From: Neisseria arctica | GTDB taxonomy: Bacteria; Pseudomonadota; Gammaproteobacteria; Burkholderiales; Neisseriaceae | Direction: 5' to 3' | DNA length: 64,000 nucleotides | Assembly: GCF_022870905.1 (NCBI RefSeq) | Contig: NZ_CP091510.1 | Span: 1,922,001 to 1,986,000, forward strand | Part shown: positions 8,544-17,143 of the stretch, piece by piece | Layout of the letters: each line of letters begins with the position of its first letter | Numbering within the stretch: position 1 is the first letter of the stretch | Translations under genes and position numbers: made by a program | The notes under the pieces: generated by a model | Told to the model about the DNA's origin: nothing | Seen by the model: the letters and a program-made list of their open reading frames with translations, nothing else | Databases searched by the model: none

Positions 8544-9230
8544 ATGAACTCTTTTAAAGAACGATTGGCATATCTCTGGCAAGATCAAGCCAAACAAGCA
8601 AAAATCGCCGCAGATATAGATATGACAATTGCAGGCTTTAGCCGCATTTGGAATGAAGGAGGACTTCCCAAGGCAGAAACATTAAAAAAAATCAAACAAC
8701 TCAAAGGTTGTAGTATTGACTGGCTTCTTACGGGGGAAGGAGAGCCTTTCCCAAACAAACGAACCAGTACAGCAATCGCATATGATACATTGGGCAATCC
8801 AGTAGATATGGATGAATTTATCTTTGTGCCAAGGTATAATATCCAAGCTGCTGCAGGACACGGACAACTGGTAGGTAATGAAAAGCCTGAATTTTCTATG
8901 GCATTCAGACGCTACTGGATAGAAAACTATATTACCCGTGATATTAAAAATCTATCCGTTATCTCAGTCAAAGGGGATTCCATGGAAGGAGTTCTGAATG
9001 ACGGGGACTCGATTCTCATCAACCACTCGGAAACCATACCCCGCGACGGCTTATATGTATTAAGAATTAATGAAAACCTTCTTGTAAAACGCCTACAACT
9101 TATGCCGGGTGGTATCATTAACGTCATATCTGCAAATGATGCCTACCCAACTTTTGAAATACATTTGAGTCAGATAAATGATGAAATTGCCATTATCGGG
9201 CGGGTAGAATGGTTTGGCCGCAATATTTGA
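8544..9230 (+). CDS. LexA/CI-like transcriptional repressor (HTH plus S24 peptidase)
   Basis: 228 residues. An N-terminal helix-turn-helix of phage-repressor type covers residues 1-66, ending CSIDWLLTGEG as in many XRE/CI proteins. The C-terminal S24 domain has the Ser-Lys pair: Ser146 in GDSMEG and Lys182 in LLVKRLQ. An Ala-Gly bond in QAAAGHG (residues 101-107) is a candidate self-cleavage site. Such repressors inactivate themselves when RecA filaments form on damaged DNA. No other phage gene is nearby, so this is either a domesticated prophage repressor or a host stress regulator. Confidence 0.82.
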   Translation: MNSFKERLAYLWQDQAKQAKIAADIDMTIAGFSRIWNEGGLPKAETLKKIKQLKGCSIDWLLTGEGEPFPNKRTSTAIAYDTLGNPVDMDEFIFVPRYNIQAAAGHGQLVGNEKPEFSMAFRRYWIENYITRDIKNLSVISVKGDSMEGVLNDGDSILINHSETIPRDGLYVLRINENLLVKRLQLMPGGIINVISANDAYPTFEIHLSQINDEIAIIGRVEWFGRNI

Positions 9231-9371
9231 GGCTTGCCTAGTAAGTTACATATGCCGTATGTAAATTTCCAAAAATAAACTTGAAACATCCATATAGAAC
9301 CCTATTTATCAATCAGCAAGAAATATTTCTCAAACTGAGAATACACCACTTAATCAACGAGGAATCACATC

Positions 9372-9710
9372 ATGTCTGAAGAAAATCCGATTACCTTTAC
9401 AGACAGCTGCTGTAACAAAGTAGCAGACCTTATCGCAGAAGAAAATAACCCAGACTTAAAATTACGGGTTTTTGTAAATGGAGGTGGTTGTTCAGGCTTC
9501 CAATACGGATTCACATTTGACGAAATCAAAAATGAAGATGATTTCGAAATAACTAAAAATGGCCTTACTTTCTTAGTTGACCCTATGAGTTACCAGTATT
9601 TGATCGGTGCTGAAATTGATTACACAGAAAGTCTTCAAGGTTCTCAATTTGTGATCCGAAATCCAAATGCAACCACTACATGCGGATGCGGGTCATCTTT
9701 TTCCGTTTAG
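9372..9710 (+). CDS. erpA: A-type iron-sulfur cluster insertion protein
   Basis: 112 residues with the three conserved cysteines of A-type carriers: Cys40 in [12 protein letters not shown], and Cys104 and Cys106 in [12 protein letters not shown] near the C-terminus. It carries an iron-sulfur cluster and delivers it to apo-enzymes. The near-terminal CGCGSSF matches ErpA better than IscA or SufA, and there is no isc or suf operon nearby. Ribosome site ACGAGGAA before the ATG. Confidence 0.9.
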   Translation: MSEENPITFTDSCCNKVADLIAEENNPDLKLRVFVNGGGCSGFQYGFTFDEIKNEDDFEITKNGLTFLVDPMSYQYLIGAEIDYTESLQGSQFVIRNPNATTTCGCGSSFSV

Positions 9711-9741
9711 ATTAAAATTAACCGACATCATTTGTATCCAT

Positions 9742-9765
9742 AGAGGGGCCTCTTAAAAGGCTCCT
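9742..9765 (+). terminator. Probable terminator after erpA
   Basis: Stem AGGGGCCT / AGGCTCCT with one G-T pair and the loop CTTAAA, about 30 nt after the erpA stop. The T-run is poor. The remaining 245 nt to the next gene are AT-rich and show no gene. Confidence 0.45.
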
Positions 9766-10010
9766 TATTACTTCATAAGTTTAAATGTTTATCTTATAAT
9801 TGCTGCAAGAATCACCCAACTATCAGCAAGCAGTAGCTTTCTAAAATTATTTAAATAAAATACCGTTTATCTTAAAAATTAGCCACTAATATCTAATTTA
9901 AATTAACTGCCGTGCTTTATAATACTCTAATTTAAACTAATGTGATACTATTAAGAACCTATAGCATACACACACTTTCCCTTTTATCTGCTGAACGAAA
10001 TTAAATCAAA

Positions 10011-10685
10011 ATGAATAAGCAACAGCCTCTTTATGATGTCTATGTTTCTTATCCCCCAAATATAGATCAAAATAAAATCAATGCTTGTATCCGAGACAAC
10101 CTTTCGGATTCTGAAGCAGAAGAACTTATCAAAGGCCTTGCAGAGAAAAAGCAAGTCATTATTGCCGAATGGTGTACTCGTGACGAATGGGAAAATGCTC
10201 AACAATATTTTAGTTACTTGGGCTTGGATGTTATCACCCGGCAATCCCTAGAATTAGAACAGAACCACACTGAAGAGCTGCATACTATTGGTAATGAAAC
10301 ACGTATTGATTGCCCGGTTTGCCATACTTTAATTGAAAATATTGAACATACTGACGAATGCCCAACATGCAGTCTGCTATTGAAAACAGCCTCAGAAAGC
10401 ACTATTCAACATAAACGTATCGAATGGCAAGAGCGTATCGCCTTCGAGTCACTGAAGCAACAAGAAATTGCTTATAAATTAGAACAACAAAAACAAGAAG
10501 AAGAAGCCCGTCTTAGAAAACAGATTCGTGCAGAATTAGAAAAGAAATTACGTCAAGAATTAGATGATAAAAAACTATCGCAATTAAAATCCTCACATAA
10601 AAATTCAAATTTAATTATTATATTAGGCTGCCTTTTAGCAATTTTGCTGATTGGTGTAGGGTATATTATTGCAAAAATTTTATAA
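10011..10685 (+). CDS. Zinc-ribbon, coiled-coil, tail-anchored protein of unknown function
   Basis: 224 residues in three parts. Residues 1-95 are soluble and unrecognised. A zinc ribbon follows with CPVC (101-104) and CPTC (117-120). Residues about 135-190 are a charged, Gln/Glu/Lys/Arg-rich coiled coil. The last 20 residues (IIILGCLLAILLIGVGYII) form one membrane segment with only a few residues after it, so the protein should be anchored by its C-terminus with the bulk in the cytoplasm. No enzymatic motif is visible. Flanked by AT-rich intergenic DNA on both sides. Function unknown. Confidence 0.75.
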   Translation: MNKQQPLYDVYVSYPPNIDQNKINACIRDNLSDSEAEELIKGLAEKKQVIIAEWCTRDEWENAQQYFSYLGLDVITRQSLELEQNHTEELHTIGNETRIDCPVCHTLIENIEHTDECPTCSLLLKTASESTIQHKRIEWQERIAFESLKQQEIAYKLEQQKQEEEARLRKQIRAELEKKLRQELDDKKLSQLKSSHKNSNLIIILGCLLAILLIGVGYIIAKIL

Positions 10686-11143
10686 CCTCTCTTATGTTAT
10701 TGAGACGGTATCAAATTATATAGAAATTAAATCTTTAGATACCCTCCAAAGTTCTCTTAATCATTTTCGTTGTTATATTTAGATATATTCATAAGCCCCT
10801 ACTCTAAATAATTTTCTCCAGAATCACTATTGCTCAATCCTACAAGAGAGAAAAATACTATTCACCTTCTAACTATCACTCTATCTCATCATTCACCAAA
10901 TTCTTAACATAAAACTTGATTTAAAAATATTTAACATTAAATATCAAATATTTATCTCAAAATGATACTTACAATATTTTAAGATAGAAGCTATAATTTT
11001 TTTCTACTAGTTAAAAATTAATTTTTAAAATATAAATAAGCTGCGTTATTTGGATTTTGAAAATTCAATCTCATAATAACGCAGCTTATGACACAAATAG
11101 GGCAATCCTATTTAAATCAAATAAATTTTACTAAAAAATATTT
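10686..11143. other. AT-rich intergenic region with a long hairpin
   Basis: 458 nt between convergent genes with no credible ORF. The one clear structure is a perfect 15-bp inverted repeat, ATAAGCTGCGTTATT at 11036-11050 and its complement at 11075-11089, with a 24-nt loop that can fold further. It may be a two-way terminator or the arms of a small decayed repeat element. Confidence 0.6.
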
Positions 11144-12007
11144 TTACTCTACCTTATCCCGACGACGCAATAACGTAATCAGATTGCAGATACGCTGCTT
11201 CATTTCACGACGATCGACAATTTGGTCTATCGCACCTTTTTCCAATAGAAACTCAGCCCGCTGAAAGCCTTCAGGAAGGGTCTCACGTACTGTTTGCTCA
11301 ATCACACGAGGGCCGGCGAAACCAATTAAAGCATTTGGCTCAGCCAATACAATATCGCCTAAAAAAGCAAAACTGGCAGATACCCCTCCCATTGTAGGAT
11401 CAGTCAATACCGAAATAAAAGGTAAGCCCTTTTCGCTCAAAAGATGCAGTGATGCACTGGTTTTCGTCATCTGCATTAATGAGTTCAACCCCTCCTGCAT
11501 ACGGGCTCCGCCTGATGCCGCCACACAAATGAAACTACAGTTATCAGCAACAGCACGACGCACACCTTGTACAAAACGCTCTCCGACAACAGAACCCATT
11601 GACCCACCAATAAAACGGAACTCAAATGCCGCCACAACCACAGGCAAGCCATTCATAGTACCTTTCATAACAACCAATGCATCTTCTTCACCGGTTAATT
11701 TACGTGCTGCCGAAAGACGGTCCGGGTATTTTTTGCTGTCTTTAAATTTAAGCATGTCTACCGGTTTTACATTAGAACCGATTTCTTCACGGCCATTTTC
11801 ATCCAACAGCAAATTTAACCGCTCTCTGGCATTTAATGCATTGTGGTGCCCGCATTTTGGGCATACTTGGGCATTTTGTTGCAAATCAGTAGAGTAAAGC
11901 GTAGCCGAGCAAGAAGGACATTTGCTCCATAGTCCTTCCGGCACTACAGAGGTGCTTTTATCCTCTCTCTTAATTTTAGGAGGCAGAATTTTATCTAACC
12001 AGCTCAT
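11144..12007 (-). CDS. accD: Acetyl-CoA carboxylase carboxyltransferase subunit beta
   Basis: 287 residues from [13 protein letters not shown]. The start at 12007 is chosen over 12049 because AAGGAGCAATCC lies just before it and the extra residues are not family-like. An N-terminal zinc ribbon has Cys30, Cys33, Cys49 and Cys52 (CPSC...CPKC). The crotonase-like carboxyltransferase fold follows, with the GGARMQEG and [11 protein letters not shown] segments. With AccA it moves carboxyl from biotin to acetyl-CoA, making malonyl-CoA for fatty acids. Downstream of trpA, a frequent pairing. Confidence 0.96.
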   Translation of the reverse strand: MSWLDKILPPKIKREDKSTSVVPEGLWSKCPSCSATLYSTDLQQNAQVCPKCGHHNALNARERLNLLLDENGREEIGSNVKPVDMLKFKDSKKYPDRLSAARKLTGEEDALVVMKGTMNGLPVVVAAFEFRFIGGSMGSVVGERFVQGVRRAVADNCSFICVAASGGARMQEGLNSLMQMTKTSASLHLLSEKGLPFISVLTDPTMGGVSASFAFLGDIVLAEPNALIGFAGPRVIEQTVRETLPEGFQRAEFLLEKGAIDQIVDRREMKQRICNLITLLRRRDKVE

Positions 12008-12023
12008 GGATTGCTCCTTAATT

Positions 12024-12056
12024 TGAGTTTTAGCCGTCTGAAAAATCACAGACGGT
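12024..12056 (-). repeat. Imperfect DNA uptake sequence dyad between trpA and accD
   Basis: GCCGTCTGAA faces CAGACGGT across a short AT spacer. No T-run follows on the minus strand, so it may only attenuate transcription into accD or act purely as an uptake signal. Confidence 0.5.
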
Positions 12057-12085
12057 GTATTTTATTTCTAGTAATTCCGTGAGAA

Positions 12086-12871
12086 TCAACGGATAGCATT
12101 TTTTAATTCATTTACCAATCTGCCGACAGCTTCCGCTTCACTGCCTGCATGATCTTCTATTTCTTTTACAATACGGCTGCCCACGATAACGGCATCAGCA
12201 ACAATACTGATTTTGTACGCACTGTCGGCGTTATTGATGCCGAATCCCACACCGATAGGTAGTGTTGTATATTTACGTAAAAGCTCAATTTTACGCGAAA
12301 CGGCTTCAGTATCCAACTGTGCCGAACCTGTTACGCCTTTAAGAGATACATAGTAAATAAAGCCACTTGCCAACTCAGCAATTGTTTGAATGCGCGCCTC
12401 TGTCGTTGTAGGTGCAATCAAAAAAATACTGTCTATACCATTTCGCTTCAAGGCCTCATGTAAAGGGCCTATAGTTTCCACCGGCGAATCAACAGTCAAT
12501 ACGCCATCTACTCCCACTTCTGCCGCAGCTTGTGCAAAAACCTCATAACCCATTTTGTGTATCGGATTGAGATAGCCCATCAATACAATCGGAGTTTCTT
12601 GATTAGAACGGCGAAATTCGCCTACTATTTCCAATACAGTTTTCAACGATATTCCATTGGCTAAAGCACGTTCTGCCGCACGTTGTATAACCGGTCCATC
12701 TGCCATAGGATCAGAAAAAGGCACGCCCAATTCAATAATATCGGCACCGTTTTCCACCATGCTATGCATTAATTGTAAAGTGGTGGAACTATCCGGGTCG
12801 CCCACGGTTATATAAGGGATAAGTGCTTTGGAACCATTTAGGACTTTGAAGGTAGACTGTATTCTGCTCAT
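12086..12871 (-). CDS. trpA: Tryptophan synthase alpha chain
   Basis: 261 residues, full length. It has IIELGVPFSDPMADGP with the catalytic Glu47 and Asp58, and the phosphate-binding GVGFGI and VGSRIV segments near the C-terminus. The subunit releases indole from indole-3-glycerol phosphate and channels it to TrpB. trpB is not adjacent here, typical of the scattered trp genes in Neisseria. It precedes accD on the same strand with a gap of 78 nt. Confidence 0.95.
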   Translation of the reverse strand: MSRIQSTFKVLNGSKALIPYITVGDPDSSTTLQLMHSMVENGADIIELGVPFSDPMADGPVIQRAAERALANGISLKTVLEIVGEFRRSNQETPIVLMGYLNPIHKMGYEVFAQAAAEVGVDGVLTVDSPVETIGPLHEALKRNGIDSIFLIAPTTTEARIQTIAELASGFIYYVSLKGVTGSAQLDTEAVSRKIELLRKYTTLPIGVGFGINNADSAYKISIVADAVIVGSRIVKEIEDHAGSEAEAVGRLVNELKNAIR

Positions 12872-13128
12872 CGGTATGCTCTTTATTATTCAGATGGCCT
12901 GCAACAATTTCTGCCGCCACTTTTACAAGCGTACTAGTATAGCATTGCTTTCAAAGCGCCTGAATGATAATTTTAAGAAGGTAAAAAGCCGTTTGACCTA
13001 TTTCCTATAATTTAATACTTAACATACAACATTCTATGTTACCAGCTTAATGATTGGTTTGGTCCTTCATCATTCCATATATGATATGCAAACTATCTTT
13101 AAACCGGTTCTTCATCCCCCAACCATCT

Positions 13129-14568
13129 ATGGATATTCATTCTGCAATCCCGATTGTCGGAACCTCCGGCGAACTCACCGAACAAATGATGCTTCGTGCA
13201 TCAGGCTTACCTCCTCGTTATGGTAATCGTATCAAAGTATTGCTTAATTGCTCTGAAAATTTTACCGAATGGGAGGCGGCACTGCTGGAAGCTAAAGAAT
13301 CCATTTGTATTGAAATGTATATCTTTGCCCCAGATAGTTTCGGTAAACGCCTACGTGATATTTTGCTAACTAAGCTTGCAGAAGGTATACATGTAGCCTT
13401 GGTATATGACTGGCTGGGAAGCTTGAATGCCCACCTTCGAGGTTTTTTCAAACCGCTGAAGGCAGCTGGAGCCGAAATCCGCTCCTATAACCCTCCCAAA
13501 TGGACTAGCGGTGTCGGCATTTTCTCGAGAAATCATCGCAAATCCATCATAATTGATGAACAAATTGCATTCGTTAGTGGCCTATGTATTTCAAATGCTT
13601 GGAAAGGCAAACCAGAAAAAGGGATAGAAGCTTGGCGAGACACTGGCCTCAGGCTCGAAGGCCCCATTGTGCAAGATATATTGGATGCATTCGAAGATAC
13701 CCTTATCTCTGCCGGCGGCACACCTCTGAAGCTTAAGCGTTATACCTACGAAGATACCCCTCCTACCGGTAGTGTACGTGCACGTGTTTTGGCAACCACT
13801 CCTGAAAATATCAATACCCTACGTTTCGATTTAAATGTTATCGGGCTGTCCAGCCAAAACCTATGGATTACCGATGCATATTTTATGCCGACACGAATGT
13901 ACGTACAGACTTTAATTAACGCGGCCAAGGCTGGAGTTGATGTACGCATTTTGGTCCCACGGACATCTGATATCAAATGGATAGGCACTGTATCACGCAC
14001 ACAATACCGGCCATTGCTCGAAGCGGGTGTACGCGTATTCGAATGGAACGGCACGATGATTCATGCGAAATGTGCCTTAATTGACGGTCAATGGGCACGT
14101 GTGGGTAGCACCAATTTGAATATGTCTAGCTGGTATGTAAACCGCGAGCTGGATATATCGATAGAAGATTCTTCTACGGTTTATTTACTAGAACGCATTT
14201 TCTTAAACGATCTCAACCATGCAACAGAAGTTATCCTTAATGAAGGAGCACATACCGAATTTAAAGAAGCACGGCGTAAAAAATTCAAACTCATGCAGCG
14301 GGGCCGCACAAAAGCCGTTATGCGCCAGGCCATACAGCTCAGCCATGCGTTTGATATCGGCTTTTCCGGCACCCGATTAGTAGACGAATCAGAAGCATGG
14401 GCCTTTCTTACCATCGGTATTACCATCCTCCTACTGGCGGTTACAATATATTTCATACCGCAAATCATTATTTGGCCGCTGCTGCTGTTACTTATTATCG
14501 GAGGCAGCGGTACTGCACTACATGCAATCAAACAATTACGGAAATTCAAACAAAACAAACACCGCTGA
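13129..14568 (+). CDS. Cardiolipin synthase (phospholipase D family)
   Basis: 479 residues from MDIHSAIP; the reading frame is open further upstream only from a TTG at 13054. Two HKD motifs are intact: HRKSIIIDEQIAFVSG at about residue 146 and HAKCALIDGQWARVGSTN at about residue 311. The enzyme transfers a phosphatidyl group between phosphatidylglycerol molecules. Unusually, two hydrophobic segments lie at the C-terminus (about residues 424-470) rather than the N-terminus, suggesting C-terminal anchoring. It resembles the ClsB-like branch, and which Cls type it is remains unsure. Confidence 0.85.
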   Translation: MDIHSAIPIVGTSGELTEQMMLRASGLPPRYGNRIKVLLNCSENFTEWEAALLEAKESICIEMYIFAPDSFGKRLRDILLTKLAEGIHVALVYDWLGSLNAHLRGFFKPLKAAGAEIRSYNPPKWTSGVGIFSRNHRKSIIIDEQIAFVSGLCISNAWKGKPEKGIEAWRDTGLRLEGPIVQDILDAFEDTLISAGGTPLKLKRYTYEDTPPTGSVRARVLATTPENINTLRFDLNVIGLSSQNLWITDAYFMPTRMYVQTLINAAKAGVDVRILVPRTSDIKWIGTVSRTQYRPLLEAGVRVFEWNGTMIHAKCALIDGQWARVGSTNLNMSSWYVNRELDISIEDSSTVYLLERIFLNDLNHATEVILNEGAHTEFKEARRKKFKLMQRGRTKAVMRQAIQLSHAFDIGFSGTRLVDESEAWAFLTIGITILLLAVTIYFIPQIIIWPLLLLLIIGGSGTALHAIKQLRKFKQNKHR

Positions 14569-14687
14569 GCACAAAAAAATGCCGCTTGAATTATCTTGAT
14601 ACGCAATTGCCCTTCTTTCGCTTAAGCTATTACCAAAATAAAAAATAATTAATAAAACAAACGGTAAAGTCAGGAAAGGAAGGCAAT

Positions 14688-14834
14688 ATGCGTATTAGCG
14701 TTATCATAACGGCGGCTCTTCTTGTCGGCGGCATATACTACATACAAAACAATCCCCACATTGAAGCAAAACTGCATCAATTTTTCAGCTATGAGCATTT
14801 GCTCACGCCAAAATTCGACAAAATGCCGAAATAA
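14688..14834 (+). CDS. 48-residue single-pass membrane peptide
   Basis: A short ORF with an exceptionally good ribosome site (AGGAAAGGAAGG) 5 nt before the ATG. The peptide starts MRISVIITAALLVGGIYYIQ, a membrane segment or uncleaved signal, and continues with about 28 polar residues ending TPKFDKMPK. It has its own uptake-sequence terminator starting at the stop codon. These signals argue for a real small protein. No family is recognised. The upstream neighbour is cardiolipin synthase, so a membrane role is possible. Confidence 0.65.
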   Translation: MRISVIITAALLVGGIYYIQNNPHIEAKLHQFFSYEHLLTPKFDKMPK

Positions 14835-14879
14835 TGAAATGATGCCGTCTGAAAGTTTTTCAGACGGCATCATTTCATT
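14833..14879 (+). terminator. Long DNA-uptake-sequence terminator
   Basis: AATGAAATGATGCCGTCTG and its exact complement give a stem of about 19 bp around an AAAGTTTTT loop. The uptake sequence is the AT-type. It overlaps the stop of the small membrane ORF, which supports that ORF as a transcribed unit. Confidence 0.85.
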
Positions 14880-15013
14880 AGGCTAGAAGTTTTACCGTAT
14901 CAGTTTTAAAATTTATCCAAACATATTTTTGATGCCGGATAATTCAAATATTAATCAAAATAAATTAGCCGACAGCATACAGTAAAACCTCTACATTTTC
15001 GGAACACATCATC

Positions 15014-15337
15014 ATGAGCATTCCCCAACTCTCTCCGACAGAACTTAAACAATGGCTTGATGAAGGCCGGAAAATCATTCTGCTGGATGTGCGTGAAGAC
15101 GAAGAAGTCGCTTTCTGCGCCCTACCCGGCCACACGCATATCCCGATGAATATGCTTCCCCTACGCCAAAACGAATTACCTGACGGGCTTCCTATCGTAG
15201 TTTACTGTCACCACGGCATGAGAAGCCTTTATAGCGCTATGTATCTTGCCGAGGCAGGATTCGAATCACTATACAACCTGCAAGGCGGAATAGATGCATG
15301 GTCTCAACAGATTGATCCGAATACTCCTCGTTATTAA
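15014..15337 (+). CDS. Single-domain rhodanese-like sulfurtransferase
   Basis: 107 residues, one rhodanese domain. The active-site loop is CHHGMR with catalytic Cys65, preceded by IILLDVREDEEVAFC and followed by YLAEAGFESLYNLQGGIDAW. Such proteins carry persulfide sulfur between donors and acceptors in the cytoplasm. The six-residue loop fits sulfurtransferases rather than Cdc25-like phosphatases. Single gene with no obvious partner. Confidence 0.88.
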   Translation: MSIPQLSPTELKQWLDEGRKIILLDVREDEEVAFCALPGHTHIPMNMLPLRQNELPDGLPIVVYCHHGMRSLYSAMYLAEAGFESLYNLQGGIDAWSQQIDPNTPRY

Positions 15338-15516
15338 TCAAACACATTCAAACGGCCTTCCCTTTCCACTCCCCAAAGTACTTTCAGGCCGTCTGAAACC
15401 CGGCTAATCCTAGTGCTGATAAAGAAGTAGATCTAAATGCCAATCAAAAGTCCAACTATGTAACAACCACGCCAATCGCGCTAAAATAACCGTTTTATAT
15501 CAAACCGACTTCTCTT

Positions 15517-16620
15517 ATGAGCCAGCACCTTTATATCGGTATCATGTCCGGCACCAGCATGGACGGTGTAGATGCCGTCCTTATCCGCACCAACGGCAGC
15601 CAATGGCAATGCGCCGAAGGCCACGCTTTCCTGCCTTATTCAGATACTCTCAAACAAGAACTACTGGCTCTGCAACACAACGGCTACGACGAACTCCACC
15701 GCAGCCGTTTGCTGGCACAAAAGTTGTCCCGCCTCTATGCCGACACCGTTGAGCTGCTGCTTGCACAACAAAAGCTCTCTCCAACCGATATACGCGCCGT
15801 CGGCTGCCACGGCCAAACTATCCGCCACGCGCCCGAACATAGATACAGTATCCAACTCGCAGATTGGGCTTTATTGGCCGAGCTTTGCCAAATCAGTGTA
15901 ATAGGCGACTTCCGTAGTCGCGATTTAGCTGCCGGAGGGCAAGGAGCACCCTTAGTACCCGCATTTCACCGCGCCTTATTTGCCTCACCTGACGAAACGC
16001 GTGCCGTTTTAAATATCGGCGGTATCGCCAATATCAGCATCCTACCTCCCCAAACACCTGAATTCGGCTTCGACACCGGCCCCGGTAATATGTTGATGGA
16101 CGCATGGGTCCAACATCACTGGCACCAAGCCTATGACAAAAATGGGGAAAAAGCTGCCCAAGGCACAATATTACCCGAGCTTCTCGATTGCCTGATGCAA
16201 CATCCTTATTTCCAATTAACACCGCCTAAAAGTACCGGGCGCGACTTATTTTCATTAGAATGGCTGATGCCGAAAATTCAAAAGGATGCAAACGCACATG
16301 ATGTTTTGCGCACTCTATTGGAATACACCGCACTCACCATACACAACGCTCTTACCCGTTTTTCCCCCCAAGCCCGTAATATTTATTTGTGCGGCGGAGG
16401 TATTCAAAATGATATGCTGGTTAAACGGCTACAAACCTTAGGTGACTCAGCCGAATTCAACTACCACAGCACTGAAGCACTTAATCTCAATCCACAATGG
16501 GTAGAGGCTGCCGCATTCGGCTGGTTAGCCTCGCGCTGGTACGATCAACTACCCGGCAACCCCGCTAATGCCACCGGAGCATCAGGACCGCGTATTCTCG
16601 GTGCCTGCTACCCGGCCTAA
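15517..16620 (+). CDS. anmK: Anhydro-N-acetylmuramic acid kinase
   Basis: 367 residues. The actin-like ATPase fold is marked by GIMSGTSMDGVDAV at the start, GCHGQTIRH, LNIGGIANIS, GFDTGPGNMLMDAW and the C-terminal LCGGGIQN. The enzyme opens and phosphorylates 1,6-anhydro-MurNAc released from recycled peptidoglycan, giving MurNAc-6-phosphate. Length and motif order are normal. An uptake sequence stands upstream near 15396. Confidence 0.95.
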   Translation: MSQHLYIGIMSGTSMDGVDAVLIRTNGSQWQCAEGHAFLPYSDTLKQELLALQHNGYDELHRSRLLAQKLSRLYADTVELLLAQQKLSPTDIRAVGCHGQTIRHAPEHRYSIQLADWALLAELCQISVIGDFRSRDLAAGGQGAPLVPAFHRALFASPDETRAVLNIGGIANISILPPQTPEFGFDTGPGNMLMDAWVQHHWHQAYDKNGEKAAQGTILPELLDCLMQHPYFQLTPPKSTGRDLFSLEWLMPKIQKDANAHDVLRTLLEYTALTIHNALTRFSPQARNIYLCGGGIQNDMLVKRLQTLGDSAEFNYHSTEALNLNPQWVEAAAFGWLASRWYDQLPGNPANATGASGPRILGACYPA

Positions 16621-17046
16621 AACGAAACCAAATAGCAGCCAAAAACTCAAATAACACCATCAGCTGCAAAATCATAAACGAAATGTGCAAATATTCTTCT
16701 AATATTTCCGGTTTCCCCACATATAGGCCGTCTGAAAATACAATCACCCGAATTCAGACGAACTACAGGAAAACCAATACCAATAAAGATAATCTGCAAT
16801 TTAAAACACCATCGGACAATACATCGTTTTTATTTTGAATAGCTATACTATATAATTTAAAGATTTTGGCCTTCATCCCAAGAAAGGCTTTCAACAAACC
16901 GCACCGTCCAAAAACCTTTCAGACGGCCTACGCTACCCGACAAACAGAAAATACTGAAAATAATACAACTTTCAAAGAGGCAATAGAAAAAACAAGGCTA
17001 CGATTATTACCGGCTCTATTTGTGAATGCTCTTGATATGACAACTT
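16621..17046. other. Intergenic region between anmK and ftsK
   Basis: About 430 nt with scattered uptake sequence copies (near 16732, a partial one near 16755, and one near 16918) and no supported gene. A 66-codon ORF at 16866 has no ribosome site and no recognisable content. The ftsK promoter presumably lies here. Confidence 0.55.
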
Positions 17047-17064
17047 ATGGCTACCAAACCCTCT

Positions 17065-17073
17065 AAAAAAAAA
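17065..17073. repeat. A9 homopolymer near the 5' end of ftsK
   Basis: Nine consecutive A follow ATGGCTACCAAACCCTCT (ATG at 17047). As written, that reading frame stops at 17101-17103. With eight A it would run straight into the FtsK frame and add 32 basic, lysine- and proline-rich residues. A candidate site for replication or transcriptional slippage, or a sequencing artefact. Confidence 0.7.
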
Positions 17074-17143
17074 CCATCCCGCATCCAATACCAAAACTGT
17101 TAAAAAACAGGCCACAACGCCACCGCGCAAACCTAAAGGCGTT

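Noticed and set aside
16866..17066. 66-codon ORF upstream of ftsK
   Set aside because: Contains an uptake sequence, has no ribosome site and no recognisable content.
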